Shown here piece by piece: positions 23,676 to 32,487 of a stretch of DNA of 64,000 bases. Position 1 is the first letter of the stretch. Every line of letters starts with the position of its first letter. The position numbers and the translations under genes are program-made. A model generated the notes under the pieces. That model ran no database searches. It saw only the letters and a list, made by a program, of their open reading frames with translations, and had not been told where the DNA came from. Source of the DNA: Andeanibacterium fulvum (GTDB lineage Bacteria > Pseudomonadota > Alphaproteobacteria > Sphingomonadales > Sphingomonadaceae); assembly GCF_037154085.1 (NCBI RefSeq), contig NZ_JBANRM010000001.1, forward strand, positions 1,054,001-1,118,000, written 5' to 3'.

Positions 23676-25686
23676 TGACCACATCGAATGAATGGAGCGC
23701 AATGCGCATCGGCACTTCGTCCACCGAGAGGACGGAAAGTTGCGGGATGGAACGCTGGGTCAGCCTCACCAGCAGCCGCCGGATCGGCCCGGCGCAGAGC
23801 AGCACCGGCGCCTTGCCCTGCCGCATCATCCCTTCCGCCAGTGGAGCAAGGCCGCGTAGCAATTGTTCGGCAAGGCGCGGCTCCATGCCCAGCGCCGCCG
23901 CCTCTGCCGTGCCAGCGCCCGCGATGATGCGGTTTTCCAGCCTTGGATCGAGGCTGAGGACGGAAAGATGCGCGTTCTGGCCTTTCAGCCCGTTGCAGAT
24001 GGCGGTGCTGAGCGCCTGGCGGACCTTCTCCGTCAGTTCCAGCGGATCGCGCTCGCTGCGGCCGACATCCACCAGAGTTTCCACGATCAGGTCCAGATTG
24101 GCGATGGACACCCGCTCGCGCAGCAGGTTCTGCAGGATGCGCTGCACATCGGACAGGGTCATGATGTTGGGCACCAGTTCCTCCACCAGCCCCGGCTGGC
24201 GTTCCCGCAGGGCGTCGAGCAATTCGCCGGTGACGGCGCGGGTCAGCAGGCTGGGCGCCTCCATCCGCACGATCTCCACGAAATGGGTGATCATCACCGT
24301 TTCCGGGTCAATCACGCTGTAGCCTGCCTGCCCTGCCTCGTTCGCCATGGCGGGTTCGATCCAGGTCGCGGCGATGCCATAGGCCGGATCGCGCCCGGCC
24401 AGCCCGGCAAGGCGCGGGGCATTGTCGCTCTGGGCGATGGCCAGCATCCGGTCCGGGTGAAGCTGGCCACTGCCATAAGTGGTGCCGTGGATGTTCACGC
24501 GGTAATCCAGCCCGCCCAGATCGTCGCTCTCCACGAAGCGCACCGCCGGGAAGGCGAGGCCGAAGGCGCGTTCATGCGCGATGCGGCTGGTGGAGATACG
24601 CTCCAGCAGCAGGGCCTTGCGATGCGCCCATGCCTCCGCCAGCCGGGCACCGAAGGCGATTTCCAGCGGCGGCTGGGCCGTGGTGCCTGCGGGGGCCTGT
24701 TCCTCCTCGCTATCCTTGCCGATATCCTCCGCCTCTTCCCGGCGCAGCCTGCGGATGCGCAGCCAGGCGAACAGGGTGATGCCCAGCAGGATGGCGATGG
24801 GCCATTTGGGCATGCCGGGCAGCAGCATCAACAGGCCCATCACCGCCATCACGATCAGCGGAATGCGCGGTTCGGAGGCGAGCTGGCGGAAAATTTCCGT
24901 GCTCAGTTCCTTGTCCGCCGCCGAGCGGGTGACGATGATGCCGGTGGCGATGGAGATGATCAGCGCGGGCAGCTGCGTGGCAATCCCGTCACCGATGGTG
25001 AGCAGAGTGAACCGCTCCAAGGCCTCGCCCCAGCCCATGCCCATTTGCGCCACGCCCACGATCAGCCCGGCCACGATGTCGATCAGCAGGATGATGATCC
25101 CGGCAATCGCATCGCCCTTCACGAATTTGGAAGCGCCATCCATCGCGCCGTAGAAGCTGGCTTCCTTCTCCAGCTCCTCGCGCCGCTCAATCGCCTGCTT
25201 CTGGTCGATCAGGCCGAGATTGAGATCGGCATCGATGCTCATCTGCTGGCCGGGCATGGAATCCAGCGTGAAGCGCGCCGCCACTTCCGAAACGCGCTGC
25301 GCGCCGGAAGTGACGACCACATATTGCACCACGATCAGGATGAAGAAGACCACCAGCCCGATCACGAAATTGCCCTGCACGGCGTAATGGCCGATGGCGT
25401 CGATCACATCGCCCGCATCGGCGCCGGTGAGGATCAGGCGCGTGGCCGCGACGTTGAGCGACAGGCGGTAAAGCGTGGCGACCAGCAACAGCGAGGGGAA
25501 AGTGGAAAATTCCACCGGCTTCCTGACATAGAAGGTCAGCAGCATGATCGTCAGCCCGAAGCCGAAATTGATGATGATCGCCAGATCCAGCAGCGCCGGG
25601 GGAATAGGCGAGAAGAGGATCAGCAGGATCATCACCGTGCCGATCACCAGCACCAGATCCTTGTTCCTGCCCAGAAGCTTACCCAT
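23644..25686 (-). CDS. flhA: Flagellar type III export gate protein FlhA
   Basis: 680 residues from ATG 25686 (MGKLLGRNKDLVLVIGTVMI) with AGGAGA upstream; the usual length is ~690-700. Eight N-terminal helices and the conserved loop MPGQQMSIDADLNLGLIDQK are followed by the cytoplasmic ring domain. FlhA is the export-gate ring that docks export chaperones. Its last ten residues (VPSDLSGSS and the stop) are encoded by the right inverted repeat of the adjacent element, so the native C-terminus may have been replaced. Overlaps flhB by eight bases. Confidence 0.94.
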   Translation of the reverse strand: MGKLLGRNKDLVLVIGTVMILLILFSPIPPALLDLAIIINFGFGLTIMLLTFYVRKPVEFSTFPSLLLVATLYRLSLNVAATRLILTGADAGDVIDAIGHYAVQGNFVIGLVVFFILIVVQYVVVTSGAQRVSEVAARFTLDSMPGQQMSIDADLNLGLIDQKQAIERREELEKEASFYGAMDGASKFVKGDAIAGIIILLIDIVAGLIVGVAQMGMGWGEALERFTLLTIGDGIATQLPALIISIATGIIVTRSAADKELSTEIFRQLASEPRIPLIVMAVMGLLMLLPGMPKWPIAILLGITLFAWLRIRRLRREEAEDIGKDSEEEQAPAGTTAQPPLEIAFGARLAEAWAHRKALLLERISTSRIAHERAFGLAFPAVRFVESDDLGGLDYRVNIHGTTYGSGQLHPDRMLAIAQSDNAPRLAGLAGRDPAYGIAATWIEPAMANEAGQAGYSVIDPETVMITHFVEIVRMEAPSLLTRAVTGELLDALRERQPGLVEELVPNIMTLSDVQRILQNLLRERVSIANLDLIVETLVDVGRSERDPLELTEKVRQALSTAICNGLKGQNAHLSVLSLDPRLENRIIAGAGTAEAAALGMEPRLAEQLLRGLAPLAEGMMRQGKAPVLLCAGPIRRLLVRLTQRSIPQLSVLSVDEVPMRIALHSFDVVRVPSDLSGSS

Positions 25687-26767
25687 TATTTTCGGTCTCC
25701 TGCCGCTGGGCGGCATCTCGTCTCAATCTGGCGTAGTGGCGGGCAACGCCGTGGAAGTGGCTTGCGCCGATGGGCTGCCCGGCCTCGCATTCGCGGAACA
25801 GGGCGCGGGCCAGCGCCGGGTCGGCAATCACTGGCAGGCCCAGCAACCGGGCCTTGCGCTTCAACAATTGCGCGAAGTGATTGCGCCCCTTGGCCCGCAC
25901 CACGGGCGCCGCCATCTCGCCCGGGCGATATTGCAGGGCGACCGCGAAATGTTCGGGATTGACGACGAGGAAGTCCGACCCTTCGAGCTTGCCCAGCCCT
26001 TCGGACTGCTTGCGCATTTCCTCATGCAACTGGCGGCGCTTCTGCTTGAGGCGCGGCTCCCCTTCCCGCTCCTTCGCTTCGCGCGTGATCTCCCGCCGGC
26101 TCATGCGCATCTGCTTGCGGAATTCGCCCCGGGCGATGATCTGGTCCAGCACCATGAAGGCGAAGGCCGCACCGAGGAACGCCAGCAGCAGGCGCGTGGC
26201 GGCACCGGACATGGCCCGGCCGAGCATGCCGGCATCGGCCATGCTGTCGGCATAGGTCCGCACCGCCCAGTCCAGCAGCAGCCAGGTGATTGCCGTATAG
26301 CCCGCCAGCTTGACGATGTTCTTGGCGGTTTCCTTGAGCATCCGCATGGAAAACAGGCGCTTGAGGCCCTTGGCCGGGTTGAGACGGCTGAAATCGGGCT
26401 TCAGCGGGGCAGTGGTGAACATGAAGCCGCGCAATTGCAGCAGTTCCAGCAGCACCAGCAGCGCCATGGCGACCAGCCCCAGAACGATAAGCGGCTGAAA
26501 GGCGGGCCAATAGAGCGCGCCGATAGTGGCCAGCACATCGGCCGGATCGCGCGTGCGGTCTATTCCCGAGGTGAAGCTGAGCCGCATGAGGTCCGCAATG
26601 CGAGCGGCGAAACCCTCGCCCGCGAACAGCACCACGGCGACGAGCGCGGCAAGGCTGCCCATGAAGCCGAGGTCCATCCCCCGCGCGACCTGCCCCTTCT
26701 CGCGCGCCTTGCGCAGCTTGAACGGGGTCGCTTCCTCGCTGCGGTTCTGTTCCTGCCCTTCCGCCAT
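25679..26767 (-). CDS. flhB: Flagellar export switch protein FlhB
   Basis: 362 residues from ATG 26767 (MAEGQEQNRSEEATPFKLRK), the typical FlhB start. Four membrane helices are followed by a cytoplasmic domain. The autocleavage site, normally NPTH, reads NPEH here (residues 270-273, VVNPEHFAVALQY). FlhB controls the switch from rod/hook to filament export. Two bases after fliR and overlapping flhA. Confidence 0.94.
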   Translation of the reverse strand: MAEGQEQNRSEEATPFKLRKAREKGQVARGMDLGFMGSLAALVAVVLFAGEGFAARIADLMRLSFTSGIDRTRDPADVLATIGALYWPAFQPLIVLGLVAMALLVLLELLQLRGFMFTTAPLKPDFSRLNPAKGLKRLFSMRMLKETAKNIVKLAGYTAITWLLLDWAVRTYADSMADAGMLGRAMSGAATRLLLAFLGAAFAFMVLDQIIARGEFRKQMRMSRREITREAKEREGEPRLKQKRRQLHEEMRKQSEGLGKLEGSDFLVVNPEHFAVALQYRPGEMAAPVVRAKGRNHFAQLLKRKARLLGLPVIADPALARALFRECEAGQPIGASHFHGVARHYARLRRDAAQRQETENNG

Positions 26768-26769
26768 GC

Positions 26770-27537
26770 TCAGCCCCCCGCCCCCAGCAGGCCCGGCGCG
26801 CTTTCCATGGCCAGCCGCAACAGGCGCAGCGCCAGCCCGGTGGACAGCGCCAGCGCGACCGGAAGAGTGGCCAGCATGGCGATGGACTTCACCTGAAAGC
26901 CCAGCAGCAGCATGTTCATCTGCGGCAGGGTGCGCGACATGAAGGCGATGGCGAGATCGAGCAGGAACAGCACCAGCATCACCAGCGCGAACAGGCCGAG
27001 GGCGATGGAGAAGCTGGCGCCCAGCAGCACGCCCACGGCCGCCATATCGCCGCTGCGTAGCGCATGGCCCACCGGCAGCGCCTCCAGCGAGGCGGACCAC
27101 AGGGCGAGCAGGTCGTACGGTCCGCCAGAGGTGAAGAAGATCAGCGCCGCGGCATAGGAAAAGACCGTCCCCGCCAGCGGCATCTGCGCCTGCGTGGTCG
27201 GGTCCGCCACGGTGGCAAGGCCGAAGCCCGCCTGAATATCCGCCGCGCCGCCCGCCCACTGAATTGCGGCAAAGGCGATCTGGAGGGACAGCGAAATCGC
27301 CATGCCGACCAGCAATTCGCCCGTGGCCAGCGACAGCAGCGATTGCCCCTGCCGCAAGGCGCCCAGCGCCGCATCGGAATTGCCTGCCACCAGCGCCATG
27401 CCGAGCGACAGTGCCAGCAACAGCCGGATCGGCACCGGCAGACGCAACAGAGTGAAAGGCGGCGCGAAGGCCAGCGTCGGCACGATGCGCAGGCTGACGA
27501 GCAGCACTGCCTCAAGAGTAAGGGCCAGATCCTCCAC
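26770..27537 (-). CDS. fliR: Flagellar export gate protein FliR
   Basis: 255 residues, six hydrophobic segments. MEDLALTLEAVLLVSLRIVP and the following APPFTLLRLPVPIRLLLALS are typical of FliR. Part of the FliP5-Q4-R1 export-gate cone. Sits nine bases after fliQ, before flhB. Confidence 0.92.
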   Translation of the reverse strand: MEDLALTLEAVLLVSLRIVPTLAFAPPFTLLRLPVPIRLLLALSLGMALVAGNSDAALGALRQGQSLLSLATGELLVGMAISLSLQIAFAAIQWAGGAADIQAGFGLATVADPTTQAQMPLAGTVFSYAAALIFFTSGGPYDLLALWSASLEALPVGHALRSGDMAAVGVLLGASFSIALGLFALVMLVLFLLDLAIAFMSRTLPQMNMLLLGFQVKSIAMLATLPVALALSTGLALRLLRLAMESAPGLLGAGG

Positions 27538-27546
27538 CCCGCCCGC

Positions 27547-27816
27547 CTAGTGACCGAGGCTCGGGATGATCATGTAAAGCGAGCGCGCGAAATCGGTCAG
27601 CCGCGCGAGCATCCAGGGGCCAAGCGCGACGAGCGTGAAGCCCGCCGCCAGCGTCTTGGGCACGTAGCTGAGAGTGATTTCCTGGATCTGGGTCGCGACC
27701 TGGAAGATCGAGATCAGCAGCCCGACAACCAGGGTAACGAGCAGCACAGGACCGGCAACCACCAGCCCCGTCCACAAAGCCTCATACAGGAAACCCAGCG
27801 CCCGATCCGCGCCCAT
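27547..27816 (-). CDS. fliQ: Flagellar export gate protein FliQ
   Basis: 89 residues, two membrane helices (VAGPVLLVTLVVGLLISIFQ and LAAGFTLVALGPWMLARLTD) with VATQIQEITLSYVPK between them, the FliQ signature. First gene of the fliQ-fliR-flhB-flhA operon. fliP, which normally precedes fliQ, is absent here and not found elsewhere in the window. Confidence 0.93.
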   Translation of the reverse strand: MGADRALGFLYEALWTGLVVAGPVLLVTLVVGLLISIFQVATQIQEITLSYVPKTLAAGFTLVALGPWMLARLTDFARSLYMIIPSLGH

Positions 27817-27899
27817 GCCAAATCCCCCTTCTCGCGCGAATGCCTATGAAGGGGCGGCAGTGGTGCTCAAGCAGGGATAGGACGCCTTTCGTTCTATCT

Positions 27900-27916
27900 A
27901 CCTCCAATTTGGAGGT
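27900..27916. promoter_or_regulatory. Inverted repeat ACCTCC-N5-GGAGGT upstream of fliQ
   Basis: ACCTCCAATTTGGAGGT: same 6-bp arms and 5-bp spacing as the site before flgF, 83 bp upstream of the fliQ start codon. The spacer differs completely (AATTT versus GGAGT), as expected of a dimer-binding operator. It is also 117 bp upstream of the divergent oxygenase gene. Confidence 0.6.
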
Positions 27917-27946
27917 GCTGCACCGCCACGGGACCGGGGCCAATCA

Positions 27947-27958
27947 TCACGATCGTGA
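27947..27958. promoter_or_regulatory. 12-bp palindrome upstream of the oxygenase operon
   Basis: TCACGATCGTGA is a perfect palindrome about 75 bp before the oxygenase start codon and about 20 bp before a candidate -35 box. A plausible operator for the oxygenase/dehydrogenase operon; the regulator is unknown. Confidence 0.35.
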
Positions 27959-27977
27959 AAATTCCACTGGCTTGCGG

Positions 27978-28005
27978 TTGTCAAATGAGCGGCGCGGGAT
28001 AATGA
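27978..28005 (+). promoter_or_regulatory. Candidate promoter of the oxygenase operon
   Basis: TTGTCA (27978-27983) and TAATGA (28000-28005) are separated by 16 bp, a reasonable housekeeping sigma match. The ATG at 28034 follows after a strong GGGGGAGAAG ribosome-binding site. Confidence 0.35.
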
Positions 28006-28033
28006 GATCGCATAAATTCGTGGGGGAGAAGTC

Positions 28034-29626
28034 ATGTCGAAATTTTCGGATGAGTCGCGGGCGCCGAGCAATCCGGGCCGGCGCGAATTTCTTGGCGCAG
28101 CGGCTCTGGGCACAGGCGCGGCGCTGGCCGGTATCGGCGCGGGCGCAGCGACGGCTCAGGCTGCCGCGCCTGCGGGTCCGGCACCGCAGGTCGACTTCCC
28201 CAGCGATCCCCGCGCCTTTGCCGGCGGCCCTGCCGGCACCAATATCCGCGCCGAGATCGACCTTTACGATTGCGAAGTGGAAGGTGCCCTGCCTGCGGGC
28301 ATCAACGGCACCTTCTTCCGCGTCGGGCCCGACCCCCAATATCCCAAGCCGAAAGAGCATGAAGGCGACATCATGTTCGACGGCGAAGGCCATGTCTCGA
28401 TGTTCCGCATCAAGGACGGCCATGTCGATTACCGCACGCGCTATGCCAAGACGCAGCGCTGGAAGGCGCAGCACGAGGCGCGCCGTTCGCTGTTCGGCAT
28501 GTATCGCAATCCGCTGACCGACGATCCCAGCGTCAAGGGCCTCAGCCGCGGCACGGCCAACACCCAGCTTTTCGTGCACCACAAGAAGCTGCTGGTGTTC
28601 AAGGAAGACAGCCCGCCGGTCTATATGGACCCGAACACGCTGGAAACGCTGGACGATTACTACACTTTTGGCGGCAAGCTGGACAGCCAGACCCACACCG
28701 CCCACCCGAAGATCGATTCCGAGACGGGCGAATATATCGGCTTCGGCTACGAAGCGAACGGCCTGTGTTCCAAGGACATCTGCGTGTTTTCCGCGGACCG
28801 GAACGGCGCCATCAACTGGCAGGTGAAAGTGCAGGCGCCCTATGCGGGCATGATGCACGACTTCGCGGTGACGCAGAAGCACGTGATCCTCTACCTCACC
28901 AACATGATCTCCGACATGGACCGGATCAAGGCAGGCGGCGTCCACTTCTCTTACGACAGCAAGACGCCCTGCTATCTGGGCATCATGCGCCGTGGCGGCG
29001 ACGGGAAGGACCTGAAGTGGTTCACCGGGCCCAACCTGTTCTGCACCCATGTGATGGGCGCGTGGAGCGATGGCGACAAGGTGACGGTGGACATGGATGG
29101 CGGCGAAGGGAACCAGTTCCCCTTCTTCCCCAGCCTGCACGAGCCGTTCGATCCCGTGAAGGGCACCGGCTACGTCCGCCGCTTCACGGTGGACCTCTCC
29201 AGCAAGACGAATGACCGCTATCAGGCCGAAACGCTGTTCCCGCAGGTTTCGGGCGTGCTTTCGCGCCAGGATGACCGCTATCACACTGTGCCCTATCGCT
29301 ATGGCTATCTGAACAGCATGGGCCCGGGCGGCGGCGCCTGGGCCGTGTTCGACCATCACACCGGCAAGGTGGAGATGGCGCGGGTGCAGGATTATTCGCT
29401 GTCCGAAATGACTTTCGTGCCGCGTAGGCAAGACGCGCCGGAAGGCGACGGCTACCTGATCGGCATGGGCAGCAGCCAGAAAGAAGCCGGACGCAGCGAC
29501 TTGATCCTGTTCGATACGAAGGACATAGGCGCCGGGCCCGTTGCCCGCGTGAAGATGCCGTTCAAATGCGTCGGCCAGGTTCACGGCTTCTGGGCGGATT
29601 CGAGCGACCTACCAACCCCTGCATGA
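28034..29626 (+). CDS. Carotenoid-cleavage/lignostilbene-type dioxygenase with Tat signal
   Basis: 530 residues of the RPE65/carotenoid oxygenase family. All four Fe(II)-binding histidines are recognisable in family contexts: TAHPKID, MHDFAVTQ, CTHVMGAWSDGD and VHGFWAD near the C-terminus. The family splits C=C bonds, either in polyenes or in the bridge of stilbene-like lignin dimers. The N-terminus carries a twin-arginine signal (GRREFLGAAALGTGAALAG) and a cleavage region near AQAAAP, so the enzyme is predicted to be exported folded; most relatives are cytoplasmic. Its stop overlaps the next gene's start (ATGA). Confidence 0.92.
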   Translation: MSKFSDESRAPSNPGRREFLGAAALGTGAALAGIGAGAATAQAAAPAGPAPQVDFPSDPRAFAGGPAGTNIRAEIDLYDCEVEGALPAGINGTFFRVGPDPQYPKPKEHEGDIMFDGEGHVSMFRIKDGHVDYRTRYAKTQRWKAQHEARRSLFGMYRNPLTDDPSVKGLSRGTANTQLFVHHKKLLVFKEDSPPVYMDPNTLETLDDYYTFGGKLDSQTHTAHPKIDSETGEYIGFGYEANGLCSKDICVFSADRNGAINWQVKVQAPYAGMMHDFAVTQKHVILYLTNMISDMDRIKAGGVHFSYDSKTPCYLGIMRRGGDGKDLKWFTGPNLFCTHVMGAWSDGDKVTVDMDGGEGNQFPFFPSLHEPFDPVKGTGYVRRFTVDLSSKTNDRYQAETLFPQVSGVLSRQDDRYHTVPYRYGYLNSMGPGGGAWAVFDHHTGKVEMARVQDYSLSEMTFVPRRQDAPEGDGYLIGMGSSQKEAGRSDLILFDTKDIGAGPVARVKMPFKCVGQVHGFWADSSDLPTPA

Positions 29627-31722
29627 GTGCGATGAATATGAAGACGATCTGGCGCGGCGCGGCCGCTGCCCTGCTGATGCTGGCCGGTGGCGCGGCCATC
29701 GCGGGCGCAGACCATGGTTCCACACCCGCATGGGTGGACGAGGCACGCATGGCCGCGCCCGAAGACAGCCAGTGGCTGAGCGGCGGGCGCACTTATGACG
29801 AGCAGCATTTCAGCCCGCTCACCCAGATCAACGATGGCAATGTCGGCCAGCTTGGCCTTGCCTGGTATGCGGACATCGACACGGAACGCGGGATGGAAGC
29901 CAGCCCGCTGATGATCGACGGCGTGCTCTACAACGTCCAGCCGTGGAACATCGTCACAGCCTATGACGCGAAGACCGGCCGCCAGCTGTGGCGTTTCGAT
30001 CCGCAGGTGCCGCTGCGCTTCGGCCGCCTGGCCTGCTGCGACATCGTCTCGCGTGGGATCGCTGCCTGGAAGGGCAAGATTTACGTCGCCACGCTGGACG
30101 GGAGGCTGATCGCGCTCGATGCGAAGACGGGCAAGCAGGTCTGGTCCACGCTGACGGTCGACAATTCCAAGAACTACACCATCACCGGCGCCCCGCGTGT
30201 CTATGAAGGCAAGGTGGTGATCGGCAATGGCGGCGCCGAAAAGGGCGTGCGCGGCTATGTCAGCGCCTATGATGCCGAAAGCGGCGAGATGGCGTGGCGC
30301 TTCTACACCGTGCCGGGCGATCCCACGCTGGGCTTCGAGGACGAGGCCATGGAGCGCGCGGCCGAAACCTGGACGGGCGAATGGTGGAAAGCCGGTGGCG
30401 GCGGCACCGTTTGGGATGCTCTCGCCTTCGATCCGGAAACCCATCTGGTCTATATCGGCACCGGCAACGGATCGCCCTGGGTACGCAAGTGGCGCAGCCC
30501 CGGCGGCGGCGACAATCTGTATCTCTCCAGCATCGTGGCGCTGGACATGCGCACCGGCAAATATGTCTGGCACTATCAGACCACGCCAGGCGAGGAATGG
30601 GACTATACTTCCACCCAGCAGATGATCCTGGCCGACCTCCCGCTGAACGGGAAGACGCGCAAGGTGATCATGCAGGCGCCGAAGAACGGCTTCTTCTACA
30701 TCCTCGACCGGGTGACGGGCGAATTGCTCAGCGCCGAGAAATTCGTGCCGATCAACTGGGCCACTCACGTTGACATGAAGACCGGCCGCCCGGTGGAAAA
30801 TCCGGCTGCGCGCTATGGCGAAAAGCCGGTGCTGGTCTCGCCCGGCGCGGGCGGCGGCCACAATTGGAACCCGATGGCCTACAGCCCGCTGACCGGGCTG
30901 GTCTACCTGCCGGTGACCGAGACCTACATGGGCTATGCCGCGGCTTCCAGCTTCGATCCCGCCAACCCCGGCACGGGCGCGAGCTACACGGGCTATGAGG
31001 AAGAGCGTAAGGCGATCACCGAATATGCCGACAAGCATTCCAAGGCCTGGCTTTCCGCATGGGACCCGAAGACCCAGAAGGAAGTCTGGCGCGTGCCCTC
31101 CCCGCTCAAGGGCAGCGGCGGCGTGCTGGCGACGGGGGGCAACCTCGTCTTCGAAGGCACCATCGGCGCCACTTTTGCGGCCTATAATGCCAAGACGGGC
31201 GAGAAGCTTTGGGAATTGCCGGTGCAGAACGTGCCCATCGCGGCGCCGATCAGCTATTCGGTTGATGGCGAGCAATATATCGCGGTGAATGTCGGCTGGG
31301 GCGGCGGGCTCGCCCATGTGGAACGCTCCGCCTATGCGGCGCTGTTCCTGTCCAAGCCGCGCCTGCTGGTGTTCAAGCTGGGCGGCAAGGCCACTCTGCC
31401 TGCCCTGCCCGAACAGTCGCGCGAAGTGCCCGAACTGCTGGCCCCGCCCAAGGTGACCGGCAGCGCGGACATGGTGGCAAATGGCGAGCAGCTCTATGGC
31501 GCCAATTGCGCCCTGTGCCACGGCGTCGCCGCGCGCGGCGGGGTGAAGGACCTGCGGCACATGTCGCCGGAAACCCACAAGGACTTCCTCGACATCGTGA
31601 TCCGCGGCAAGCGCGAGGCGAACGGCATGGCCAGCTTCGCCGACCTGCTTTCCGCCGACGAGGCCGAGGCCATCCACCAATATGTGATTTCGAGAGCCAA
31701 TGCCGACTGGGAAGGCAACTGA
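29623..31722 (+). CDS. PQQ-dependent dehydrogenase with C-terminal cytochrome c
   Basis: 699 residues from ATG 29623. A signal peptide precedes an eight-bladed propeller with the vicinal disulfide pair (RLACCDIVSRG) that covers PQQ, and repeated W-docking motifs (e.g. DAKTGKQVWSTL, DAKTGEKLWELP). The C-terminal ~90 residues hold a heme-c site (CALCHG) with a distal Met (NGMASFAD). This is a type II quinohemoprotein alcohol dehydrogenase: periplasmic oxidation of an alcohol or aldehyde with electrons passed to the respiratory chain. Translationally coupled to the oxygenase, suggesting it oxidises a cleavage product. Confidence 0.93.
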   Translation: MSAMNMKTIWRGAAAALLMLAGGAAIAGADHGSTPAWVDEARMAAPEDSQWLSGGRTYDEQHFSPLTQINDGNVGQLGLAWYADIDTERGMEASPLMIDGVLYNVQPWNIVTAYDAKTGRQLWRFDPQVPLRFGRLACCDIVSRGIAAWKGKIYVATLDGRLIALDAKTGKQVWSTLTVDNSKNYTITGAPRVYEGKVVIGNGGAEKGVRGYVSAYDAESGEMAWRFYTVPGDPTLGFEDEAMERAAETWTGEWWKAGGGGTVWDALAFDPETHLVYIGTGNGSPWVRKWRSPGGGDNLYLSSIVALDMRTGKYVWHYQTTPGEEWDYTSTQQMILADLPLNGKTRKVIMQAPKNGFFYILDRVTGELLSAEKFVPINWATHVDMKTGRPVENPAARYGEKPVLVSPGAGGGHNWNPMAYSPLTGLVYLPVTETYMGYAAASSFDPANPGTGASYTGYEEERKAITEYADKHSKAWLSAWDPKTQKEVWRVPSPLKGSGGVLATGGNLVFEGTIGATFAAYNAKTGEKLWELPVQNVPIAAPISYSVDGEQYIAVNVGWGGGLAHVERSAYAALFLSKPRLLVFKLGGKATLPALPEQSREVPELLAPPKVTGSADMVANGEQLYGANCALCHGVAARGGVKDLRHMSPETHKDFLDIVIRGKREANGMASFADLLSADEAEAIHQYVISRANADWEGN

Positions 31723-31741
31723 GATGAGAGGGGAACGCATT

Positions 31742-32350
31742 ATGGGCATCCGGCCCGCAAAGACGATCTGCCGGGCCGCGCTTGCCGCCGCCCTGCTGCT
31801 GGGCGCCACTGCCCCCGCCGCCGTGAGCGCGGAAGGCATCTACGCGCGCGATTATGCCGAGGACCGGGCCGAGATCGAGGATCTGATGGCCCGCTATCTC
31901 TTCGCCATCGATTATTTCGACTGGGACGCCTATGTCGCCACCTTCGCCGAGGACGGCGAACTGGAATTCGCCAGCGGCACTTCCAAGGGGCGCGATGCGA
32001 TCCGCAAGGCCGTATCCAGCTTCAGCGAGAATATCGGCAAATATTACCACACCGAAGACGGCAAGCCCGCCAAGCTGCGCCACGTGATCCTGCAATCTTC
32101 TATCCGCGTGGAAGGCGATCGCGCATGGGCTCGCTCGCTCTGGGTCGAAATGGCCAATGACGGGCCGGGCGACACCATGAAGATGGGCACTTACGGCATC
32201 TATGAGGATGAAATGAAGCGCGTGGACGGCCACTGGCTGTTCGCCAAGCGCCGGGTGCTCAACGAATTCATCCCCAACCGCCACTCGGGCCCGAAGAACC
32301 CGGTGCGCGAGATGGACGAGGCGGCGGACGCCTTCCTCGCCGGGAAGTGA
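31742..32350 (+). CDS. Secreted NTF2/SnoaL-like protein
   Basis: 202 residues from ATG 31742, preferred because GAGGGG precedes it; ATG 31724 is an alternative. A signal peptide (MGIRPAKTICRAALAAALLL, ending near AVSA) leads an NTF2-like cone fold: DLMARYLFAIDYFDWDAYVA, FAEDGELEFA, and WARSLWVEMAND strands. Members are small hydratases, isomerases or binding proteins. Export puts it in the same compartment as the oxygenase and PQQ dehydrogenase upstream, with which it forms an operon. Confidence 0.85.
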   Translation: MGIRPAKTICRAALAAALLLGATAPAAVSAEGIYARDYAEDRAEIEDLMARYLFAIDYFDWDAYVATFAEDGELEFASGTSKGRDAIRKAVSSFSENIGKYYHTEDGKPAKLRHVILQSSIRVEGDRAWARSLWVEMANDGPGDTMKMGTYGIYEDEMKRVDGHWLFAKRRVLNEFIPNRHSGPKNPVREMDEAADAFLAGK

Positions 32351-32375
32351 AGCACTAACCCTACAGTCGAGAAAA

Positions 32376-32430
32376 GGCTGCGTCTTTGCGATGCCGTGGG
32401 AGGTTGGATGGCTCCCGCAAAGACGCAGCC
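32376..32430. terminator. Hairpin terminator between convergent genes
   Basis: GGCTGCGTCTTTGCG (32376-32390) pairs perfectly with CGCAAAGACGCAGCC (32416-32430), with an inner GGGAG/CTCCC extension. It lies between the convergent NTF2 gene and the amidohydrolase gene, so probably ends transcripts from both sides. No long T run follows. Confidence 0.6.
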
Positions 32431-32487
32431 AGTCCGGACCTGTCCGCCGAGAGACGTGGGGGCAGAGAGTGCCGGTGAATTCGGCTT

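Noticed and set aside
27947..27958. TCACGATCGTGA as part of the cloverleaf repeat family (its inner end TCACGAT is shared)
   Set aside because: Only seven bases are shared with the terminal repeat at 23644; too short to count as a copy.
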